Notes under the pieces: generated by a model
Seen by the model: the letters and a program-made list of their open reading frames with translations, nothing else
Databases searched by the model: none
Told to the model about the DNA's origin: nothing
Program-made: the position numbers and the translations under genes
Part shown: piece by piece, positions 1 through 7,046 of the stretch
Position numbering within the stretch: the first letter of the stretch is position 1
Layout: every line of letters begins with the position of its first letter
NCBI GenBank assembly: GCA_028752905.1
Contig: JAQNBH010000002.1
Span: 22,765,059 to 22,829,058, forward strand
Reading direction: 5' to 3'
DNA length: 64,000 bases
Origin: Cladorhizidae sp. MBARI D1340-BT2
Taxonomy: Eukaryota > Porifera > Demospongiae > Poecilosclerida > Cladorhizidae

Positions 1-384
1 ATAACTGCCCTAATTAACAAGACCAAAGTCCCAGATTTTGTCAACTGATAGAGAAGGCCCTTATCTGCAACATGTGAACAGATTATCAATAAATGTAGTG
101 GTTTTTCACTGGCAGGCCACCGCTTTGGCAACTGGAAAACGCCAGGAAAAATCACAAACCTTACCACTTCAAATCATCATAACTTCCTAATACTTAGAGT
201 ACTCAAAACTTTGGCACGTACAAAAGACAGATAATTAGAAGGGCTATCCGGTGATATAAAAATTATCTTTTTTGGGTAAAGTGTAGAATAGTTATGAGCT
301 TCACGGCAAAAAAACAAGATTTTCGGGGGGGAAATGAGAAACATATAGACCAAATTAGGGCAAATATCAAGAACATGTTTAGCA
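1..384 (+). repeat. Clipped S unit at the window start
   Basis: Begins 18 bp inside an S unit; base 1 corresponds to base 404 of the next unit. It is an alpha-family S (ATCATCATAACTTCC, AAAACTTTGG, GTAGAATAG, seven G) and matches the S at 3514-3916 with an offset of 3532. Confidence 0.93.
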
Positions 385-385
385 T

Positions 386-399
386 CAAGTAAGAGTACA
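386..399 (+). repeat. Left copy of putative target-site duplication (reference copy)
   Basis: CAAGTAAGAGTACA at the left edge of the element resembles CAAGATAGAGAACA at 771-784 on the right (11 of 14 identical). The intact B2 subrepeat carries CAAGATAGAGAACA once, uninterrupted, at 1121-1134. One copy in the empty site and two flanking the element is what a target duplication would give, followed by divergence before amplification. Fourteen bases is long for most DNA transposons, so this is suggestive only. Confidence 0.4.
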
Positions 400-400
400 A

Positions 401-418
401 TTCATAACTGCCCTAATT
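401..418 (+). repeat. Left imperfect terminal inverted repeat of the 385-element (reference copy)
   Basis: TTCATAACTGCCCTAATT. Its inner ten bases TGCCCTAATT (409-418) are exactly reverse-complementary to 756-765. Three mismatches fall in the outer eight bases. Present in every unit at the same offset. Confidence 0.6.
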
Positions 419-755
419 AACAAGACCAAAGTCCCAGATTTTGTCAACTGATAGAGAAGGCCCTTATCTGCAACATGTGAACAGATTATCAATAAATGTA
501 GTGGTTTTTCACTGGCAGGCCACCGCTTTGGCAACTGGAAAACGCCAGGAAAAATCCCAAACCTTACCACTTTAAATCACCATAACTTGCTAATACTTAG
601 AGTACTCAAAATTTTGGCACGTACAAAAGACAGATAATTAGAAGAGCTATCCGGTGATATAAAAATTATCTTTTTTGGGTAAAGTGTAGAAAAGTTATGA
701 GCTTCACGGCAAAAAAACAAGATTTTCGGGGGGAAAATGAGAAACATATAGACCA

Positions 756-773
756 AATTAGGGCAAATATCAA
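756..773 (-). repeat. Right imperfect terminal inverted repeat of the 385-element (reference copy)
   Basis: AATTAGGGCAAATATCAA, whose reverse complement TTGATATTTGCCCTAATT matches the left repeat at 15 of 18 positions. It ends one base before the end of the element. The match does not extend inward beyond AATT. Confidence 0.6.
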
Positions 774-784
774 GATAGAGAACA
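771..784 (+). repeat. Right copy of putative target-site duplication (reference copy)
   Basis: CAAGATAGAGAACA directly follows the right inverted repeat and leads into the rest of the interrupted B subrepeat. It is identical to the empty-site paralogue at 1121-1134, so this is the less changed of the two flanks. In S units only CAAG and one A remain, because the S deletion starts here. Confidence 0.4.
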
Positions 785-813
785 CATAATGAAACCTATC
801 ATTCGAATCATAT

Positions 814-903
814 CAAGTCCATTACAGTAAAGTGTGCAGAATATTATGGATGTTTGATATCAACAGAGAGCACAGAGAGAGACCTATCTTAATAGCTATA
901 TAT
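814..903 (+). repeat. Subrepeat A1 (90 bp)
   Basis: First A-type subrepeat of the L flank. It starts CAAGTCCATTACAG and contains GTGTGCAGAAT, TGGATGTTTGATATCAA, a GAGAGCACAGAGAG purine run and CCTATCTTAATAGC. It is distinguished from A3 by TATCAACAGAGAG rather than TATCAAGAGAGAG and by GCTATAT rather than GCTGTAT at the end. Confidence 0.85.
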
Positions 904-980
904 CAAGTTTATTCAGTGAAGTGTGGAGAATCTATTTAGCATCAAGAGAGAGCAGAGAGAAACCTATCTTGTGATTCTAT
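904..980 (+). repeat. Subrepeat B1 (77 bp, shortened)
   Basis: B-type subrepeat starting CAAGTTTATTCAGTGAAG. Relative to B2 it lacks about 13 bp (GAAGCTAACATGT) between GAATCTAT and TTAGC, which explains most of its short length. It ends CTATCTTGTGATTCTAT. Confidence 0.85.
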
Positions 981-1069
981 CAAGTCCATTACTGTGAAGT
1001 ATGTGGAATATACAGATGTTTGGTATCAAGAGAGAGAACAGAGAGAGGCCTACCTTTAGAGCTATATAT
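981..1069 (+). repeat. Subrepeat A2 (89 bp)
   Basis: A-type subrepeat starting CAAGTCCATTACTGTGAAG. It carries the most informative L polymorphisms: GTATGCGG or GTATGTGG, TATACGG or TATACAG, and the GCCTAC group of variants near its end. Here it has GTATGTGG and TATACAG. Confidence 0.85.
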
Positions 1070-1153
1070 CAAGTCTATTCAGTGAAGTGTGGAGAATCTA
1101 TGAAGCTAACATGTTTAGCTCAAGATAGAGAACACTGAGAGATACCTATCTTG
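1070..1153 (+). repeat. Subrepeat B2 (84 bp), intact paralogue of the insertion site
   Basis: B-type subrepeat starting CAAGTCTATTCAGTGAAG, then GAATCTATGAAGCTAACATG and an uninterrupted TTAGCTCAAGATAGAG. It is the best internal model of the B subrepeat before the 385-element entered its sister copy, because it runs straight through the breakpoint into GAACACTGAGAGATACCTA. Confidence 0.85.
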
Positions 1154-1242
1154 CAAGTCCATTACAGTGAAGTGTGCAGAATATATGGATGTTTGATATC
1201 AAGAGAGAGCACTTGGAGAGTCCTATCTTAATAGCTGTATAA
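1154..1242 (+). repeat. Subrepeat A3 (89 bp)
   Basis: A-type subrepeat starting CAAGTCCATTACAGTGAAG, with TATCAAGAGAGAGCACTTGG and ending GCTGTATAA. Diagnostic variants between L copies are GATATC (here) or GGTATC and GTGAAG (here) or GTTAAG. Confidence 0.85.
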
Positions 1243-1298
1243 CAAGTCTATTCAGTGAAGTGTGGATAATCTACGAAGCTAACATGTTTAGCATCAAG
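1243..1298 (+). repeat. Left half of the interrupted B subrepeat (B3)
   Basis: Starts CAAGTCTATTCAGTGAAG and follows B2 closely (GTGTGGATAATCTACG instead of GTGTGGAGAATCTATG), reaching TTTAGCATCAAG, where the 385-element begins. The matching right half, ATAGAGAACACATAATG and on, lies after the element (775-813 in the reference copy). Confidence 0.8.
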
Positions 1299-1696
1299 TA
1301 AGAGTACAATTCATAACTGCCCTAATTAACAAGACCAAAGTCCCAGATTTTGTCAACTGATAGAGAAGGCCCTTATCTGCAACATGTGAACAGATTATCA
1401 ATAAATGTAGTGGTTTTTCACTGGCAGGCCACCGCTTTGGCAACTGGAAAACGCCAGGAAAAATCCCAAACCTTACCACTTCAAATCACCATAACTTGCT
1501 AATACTTAGAGTACTCAAAATTTTGGCACGTACAAAAGACAGATAATTAGAAGGGCTATTCGGTGATATAAAAATTATCTTTTTTGGGTAAAGTGTAGAA
1601 ATGTTATGAGCTTCACGGCAAAAAAACAAGATTTTCGGGGGGAAAATGAGAAACATATAGACCAAATTAGGGCAAATATCAAGAACATGTTTAGCA
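1294..1696 (+). repeat. Reference short unit S (403 bp), a 506-bp deletion derivative of L
   Basis: Bases 1299-1683 are a full 385-element. It is followed by only AACATGTTTAGCATCAAG (1684-1701) before the next element. Compared with L, 506 bp are missing: all of A1 to A3 and most of the interrupted B subrepeat. The junction ATCAAG/AACATG is the same in all S copies. Unlike the 570- and 736-bp derivatives, the breakpoints are not at equivalent places in two subrepeats, and only about one base of identity spans the join. This copy belongs to the S family with CACCATAACTTGC and ATTCGGTG. Confidence 0.93.
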
Positions 1697-3513
1697 TCAA
1701 GTAAGAGTACAATTCATAACTGCCCTAATTAACAAGACCAAAGTCCCAGATTTTGTCAACTGATAGAGAAGGCCCTTATCTGCAACATGTGAACAGATTA
1801 TCAATAAATGTAGTGGTTTTTCACTGGCAGGCCACCGCTTTGGCAACTGGAAAACGCCAGGAAAAATCACAAACCTTACCACTTCAAATCACCATAACTT
1901 GCTAATACTTAGAGTACTCAAAATTTTGGCACGTACAAAAGACAGATAATTAGAAGGGCTATTCGGTGATATAAAAATTATCTTTTTTGAGTAAAGTGTA
2001 GAAAAGTTATGAGCTTCACGGCAAAAAAACAAGATGTTCGGGGGGAAAATGAGAAACATATAGACCAAATTAGGGCAAATATCAAGATAGAGAACACATA
2101 ATGAAACCTATCATTCGAATCATATCAAGTCCATTACAGTAAAGTGTGCAGAATATTATGGATGTTTGATATCAACAGAGAGCACAGAGAGAGACCTATC
2201 TTAATAGCTATATATCAAGTTTATTCAGTGAAGTGTGGAGAATCTATTTAGCATCAAGAGAGAGCAGAGAGAAACCTATCTTGTGATTCTATCAAGTCCA
2301 TTACTGTGAAGTATGCGGAATATACGGATGTTTGGTATCAAGAGAGAGAACAGAGAGAGGCCTACCTTTAGACCTATATATCAAGTCTATTCAGTGAAGT
2401 GTGGAGAATCTATGAAGCTAACATGTTTAGCTCAAGATAGAGAACACTGAGAGATACCTATCTTGCAAGTCCATTACAGTGAAGTGTGCAGAATATATGG
2501 ATGTTTGGTATCAAGAGAGAGCACTTGGAGAGTCCTATCTTAATAGCTGTATAACAAGTCTATTCAGTGAAGTGTGGATAATCTACGAAGCTAACATGTT
2601 TAGCATCAAGTAAGAGTACAATTCATAACTGCCCTAATTAACAAGACCAAAGTCCCAGATTTTGTCAACTGATAGAGAAGGCCCTTATCTGCAACATGTG
2701 AACAGATTATCAATAAATGTAGTGGTTTTTCACTGGCAGGCCACCGCTTTGGCAACTGGAAAACGCCAGGAAAAATCCCAAACCTTACCACTTCAAATCA
2801 CCATAACTTGCTAATACTTAGAGTACTCAAAATGTTGGCACGTACAAAAGACAGATAATTAGAAGAGCTATCCAGTGATATAAAAATTATCTTTTTTGGG
2901 TAAAGTGTAGAAAAGTTATGAGCTTCACGGCAAAAAAACAAGATTTTCGGGGGGAAATGAGAAACATATAGACCAAATTAGGGCAAATATCAAGATAGAG
3001 AACACATAATGAAACCTATCATTCGAATCATATCAAGTCCATTACAGTAAAGTGTGGAGAATATTATGGATGTTTGATATCAACAGAGAGCACAGAGAGA
3101 GACCTATCTTAATAGCTATATATCAAGTTTATTCAGTGAAGTGTGGAGAATCTATTTAGCATCAAGAGAGAGCAGAGAGAAACCTATCTTGTGATTCTAT
3201 CAAGTCCATTACTGTGAAGTATGCGGAATATACGGATGTTTGGTATCAAGAGAGAGAACAGAGAGAGGCCTACCTTTAGAGCTATATATCAAGTCTATTC
3301 AGTGAAGTGTGGAGAATCTATGAAGCTAACATGTTTAGCTCAAGATAGAGAACACTGAGAGATACCTATCTTGCAAGTCCATTACAGTGAAGTGTGCAGA
3401 ATATATGGATGTTTGGTATCAAGAGAGAGCACTTGGAGAGTCCTATCTTAATAGCTGTATAACAAGTCTATTCAGTGAAGTGTGGATAATCTACGAAGCT
3501 AACATGTTTAGCA

Positions 3514-6500
3514 TCAAGTAAGAGTACAATTCATAACTGCCCTAATTAACAAGACCAAAGTCCCAGATTTTGTCAACTGATAGAGAAGGCCCTTATCTGC
3601 AACATGTGAACAGATTATCAATAAATGTAGTGGTTTTTCACTGGCAGGCCACCGCTTTGGCAACTGGAAAACGCCAGGAAAAATCACAAACCTTACCACT
3701 TCAAATCATCATAACTTCCTAATACTTAGAGTACTCAAAACTTTGGCACGTACAAAAGACAGATAATTAGAAGGGCTATCCGGTGATATAAAAATTATCT
3801 TTTTTGGGTAAAGTGTAGAATAGTTATGAGCTTCACGGCAAAAAAACAAGATTTTCGGGGGGGAAATGAGAAACATATAGACCAAATTAGGGCAAATATC
3901 AAGAACATGTTTAGCATCAAGTAAGAGTACAATTCATAACTGCCCTAATTAACAAGACCAAAGTCCCAGATTTTGTCAACTGATAGAGAAGGCCCTTATC
4001 TGCAACATGTGAACAGATTATCAATAAATGTAGTGGTTTTTCACTGGCAGGCCACCGCTTTGGCAACTGGAAAACGCCAGGAAAAATCCCAAACCTTACC
4101 ACTTTAAATCACCATAACTTGCTAATACTTAGAGTACTCAAAATTTTGGCACGTACAAAAGACAGATAATTAGAAGAGCTATCCGGTGATATAAAAATTA
4201 TCTTTTTTGGGTAAAGTGTAGAAAAGTTATGAGCTTCACGGCAAAAAAACAAGATTTTCGGGGGGAAAATGAGAAACATATAGACCAAATTAGGGCAAAT
4301 ATCAAGATAGAGAACACATAATGAAACCTATCATTCGAATCATATCAAGTCCATTACAGTAAAGTGTGCAGAATATTATGGATGTTTGATATCAACAGAG
4401 AGCACAGAGAGAGACCTATCTTAATAGCTATATATCAAGTTTATTCAGTGAAGTGTGGAGAATCTATTTAGCATCAAGAGAGAGCAGAGAGAAACCTATC
4501 TTGTGATTCTATCAAGTCCATTACTGTGAAGTATGTGGAATATACAGATGTTTGGTATCAAGAGAGAGAACAGAGAGAGGCCTACCTTTAGAGCTATATA
4601 TCAAGTCTATTCAGTGAAGTGTGGAGAATCTATGAAGCTAACATGTTTAGCTCAAGATAGAGAACACTGAGAGATACCTATCTTGCAAGTCCATTACAGT
4701 GAAGTGTGCAGAATATATGGATGTTTGATATCAAGAGAGAGCACTTGGAGAGTCCTATCTTAATAGCTGTATAACAAGTCTATTCAGTGAAGTGTGGATA
4801 ATCTACGAAGCTAACATGTTTAGCATCAAGTAAGAGTACAATTCATAACTGCCCTAATTAACAAGACCAAAGTCCCAGATTTTGTCAACTGATAGAGAAG
4901 GCCCTTATCTGCAACATGTGAACAGATTATCAATAAATGTAGTGGTTTTTCACTGGCAGGCCACCGCTTTGGCAACTGGAAAACGCCAGGAAAAATCCCA
5001 AACCTTACCACTTCAAATCACCATAACTTGCTAATACTTAGAGTACTCAAAATTTTGGCACGTACAAAAGACAGATAATTAGAAGGGCTATTCGGTGATA
5101 TAAAAATTATCTTTTTTGGGTAAAGTGTAGAAATGTTATGAGCTTCACGGCAAAAAAACAAGATTTTCGGGGGGAAAATGAGAAACATATAGACCAAATT
5201 AGGGCAAATATCAAGAACATGTTTAGCATCAAGTAAGAGTACAATTCATAACTGCCCTAATTAACAAGACCAAAGTCCCAGATTTTGTCAACTGATAGAG
5301 AAGGCCCTTATCTGCAACATGTGAACAGATTATCAATAAATGTAGTGGTTTTTCACTGGCAGGCCACCGCTTTGGCAACTGGAAAACGCCAGGAAAAATC
5401 ACAAACCTTACCACTTCAAATCACCATAACTTGCTAATACTTAGAGTACTCAAAATTTTGGCACGTACAAAAGACAGATAATTAGAAGGGCTATTCGGTG
5501 ATATAAAAATTATCTTTTTTGAGTAAAGTGTAGAAAAGTTATGAGCTTCACGGCAAAAAAACAAGATGTTCGGGGGGAAAATGAGAAACATATAGACCAA
5601 ATTAGGGCAAATATCAAGATAGAGAACACATAATGAAACCTATCATTCGAATCATATCAAGTCCATTACAGTAAAGTGTGCAGAATATTATGGATGTTTG
5701 ATATCAACAGAGAGCACAGAGAGAGACCTATCTTAATAGCTATATATCAAGTTTATTCAGTGAAGTGTGGAGAATCTATTTAGCATCAAGAGAGAGCAGA
5801 GAGAAACCTATCTTGTGATTCTATCAAGTCCATTACTGTGAAGTATGCGGAATATACGGATGTTTGGTATCAAGAGAGAGAACAGAGAGAGGCCTACCTT
5901 TAGACCTATATATCAAGTCTATTCAGTGAAGTGTGGAGAATCTATGAAGCTAACATGTTTAGCTCAAGATAGAGAACACTGAGAGATACCTATCTTGCAA
6001 GTCCATTACAGTGAAGTGTGCAGAATATATGGATGTTTGGTATCAAGAGAGAGCACTTGGAGAGTCCTATCTTAATAGCTGTATAACAAGTCTATTCAGT
6101 GAAGTGTGGATAATCTACGAAGCTAACATGTTTAGCATCAAGTAAGAGTACAATTCATAACTGCCCTAATTAACAAGACCAAAGTCCCAGATTTTGTCAA
6201 CTGATAGAGAAGGCCCTTATCTGCAACATGTGAACAGATTATCAATAAATGTAGTGGTTTTTCACTGGCAGGCCACCGCTTTGGCAACTGGAAAACGCCA
6301 GGAAAAATCCCAAACCTTACCACTTTAAATCACCATAACTTGCTAATACTTAGAGTACTCAAAATTTTGGCACGTACAAAAGACAGATAATTAGAAGAGC
6401 TATCCGGTGATATAAAAATTATCTTTTTTGGGTAAAGTGTAGAAAAGTTATGAGCTTCACGGCAAAAAAACAAGATTTTCGGGGGGGAAATGAGAAACAT

Positions 6501-7046
6501 ATAGACCAAATTAGGGCAAATATCAAGATAGAGAACACATAATGAAACTTATCATTCGAATCATATCAAGTCCATTACAGTAAAGTGTGCAGAATATTAT
6601 GGATGTTTGATATCAACAGAGAGCACAGAGAGAGACCTATCTTAATAGCTATATATCAAGTTTATTCAGTGAAGTGTGGAGAATCTATTTAGCATCAAGA
6701 GAGAGCAGAGAGAAACCTATCTTGTGATTCTATCAAGTCCATTACTGTGAAGTATGCGGAATATACGGATGTTTGGTATCAAGAGAGAGAACAGAGAGAG
6801 GCCTACCTTTAGAGCTATATATCAAGTCTATTCAGTGAAGTGTGGAGAATCTATGAAGCTAACATGTTTAGCTCAAGATAGAGAACACTGAGAGATACCT
6901 ATCTTGCAAGTCCATTACAGTGAAGTGTGCAGAATATATGGATGTTTGGTATCAAGAGAGAGCACTTGGAGAGTCCTATCTTAATAGCTGTATAACAAGT
7001 CTATTCAGTGAAGTGTGGATAATCTACGAAGCTAACATGTTTAGCA
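3514..7046 (+). repeat. Higher-order repeat S-L-S-L-L, copy 2 (3533 bp)
   Basis: Unit starts are S 3514, L 3917, S 4826, L 5229 and L 6138 (909 bp). The first 2.8 kb mirror copy 1; the last L is of a different L subtype, so the two pentamers share composition throughout but sequence identity only up to about 6325. Confidence 0.88.

Larger units (their letters stand above)
390..774 (+). mobile_element. 385-bp element shared by all units; candidate relic of a small non-autonomous (MITE-like) transposon
   Basis: Seen: this block is the only part common to L and S, and it interrupts a B-type subrepeat whose two halves lie at 1243-1298 and 775-813. An uninterrupted paralogue of the same site is in B2 at 1121-1134. 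Near its ends are inverted repeats, TTCATAACTGCCCTAATT at 401-418 against 756-773 in reverse complement (15 of 18 matching, inner 10 perfect). It is flanked by imperfect direct repeats 386-399 and 771-784 (11 of 14 matching). Known: terminal inverted repeats plus target duplication mark DNA transposons and their short derivatives. Inferred: an old insertion into the ancestral A/B satellite that was amplified with it. It encodes no transposase, and no superfamily can be assigned. It could also be an unrelated block joined by recombination. The left inverted repeat starts 11 bp inside the block edge, which weakens the transposon reading. Confidence 0.45.
385..1293 (+). repeat. Reference long unit L (909 bp): 385-element plus A/B subrepeat block
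   Basis: A complete L copy used as reference for parts. Bases 385-389 are TCAAG, 390-774 the 385-element, 775-813 the right-hand remainder of an interrupted B subrepeat, then A1 (814-903), B1 (904-980), A2 (981-1069), B2 (1070-1153), A3 (1154-1242), and the left part of the next interrupted B subrepeat (from 1243, ending at 1298 in the next unit). Flank plus element is 524 + 385 = 909 bp. L copies differ mainly by point changes in the right 220 bp of the element and at a few sites in A2-A3 (GTATGCGG or GTATGTGG; GCCTAC, GCCAAC, GCCAAT or GTCTAC; GGTATC or GATATC; GTGAAG or GTTAAG). Confidence 0.95.
1..3513 (+). repeat. Higher-order repeat S-L-S-L-L, copy 1 (about 3.53 kb)
   Basis: Unit starts are the clipped S, then L 385, S 1294, L 1697 and L 2606 (908 bp, with six G and three A in the G/A run near 2948). 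It shares private variants with copy 2 at exactly 3532 bp distance: GTAGAAATG near 1597, CTTTTTTGAG near 1982, AAGATGTTCGG near 2032 and TTTAGACC near 2370. The match ends near 2794, where this copy has CTTCAAATC and copy 2 has CTTTAAATC. Confidence 0.88.

Noticed and set aside
409..418. Telomere hexamer CCCTAA in the left inverted end and TTAGGG in the right
   Set aside because: Each is a single hexamer with no tandem repetition or degenerate neighbours. It is part of the inverted repeat and gives no evidence of interstitial telomere.
480..500. AATAAA polyadenylation-type hexamer in ATCAATAAATG in every unit
   Set aside because: A single AT-rich hexamer in AT-rich DNA without an associated transcript, coding frame or downstream GT-rich element is not evidence of a gene end.
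385..570. Open frame of 61 codons on the minus strand in the left half of every 385-element, about 90 copies
   Set aside because: It recurs because the repeat recurs. It begins at GTG (CAC on the plus strand), not ATG. Nearly all differences between copies change the amino acid (Gly5Val, Lys43Ile, Val33Ala, Ala34Ser, Gln41Leu, Thr59Asn) and I noticed only one silent change, so there is no sign of protein-level constraint. I recognise no domain.
390..774. Helitron or LTR reading of the 385-element
   Set aside because: The right end is ATCAAG, not CTRR with a preceding hairpin. The ends are not TG...CA with long direct repeats, and no primer-binding site or polypurine tract placement fits.
797..811. 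tRNA-derived SINE or tRNA gene suggested by TTCGAATC
   Set aside because: The flanks do not form a T-arm, and no acceptor stem, anticodon arm or D-arm can be found around it.
798..814. CENP-B-box-like ATTCGAATCATATCAAG
   Set aside because: TTCG and the following A are in place, but the essential CGGG half is TCAA. No other site in the unit is better on either strand.
1..6325. CRISPR-like regular repeats
   Set aside because: Units are 403 or 909 bp and the sequence between any short motif is itself repeated, so there are no unique spacers and no cas genes.
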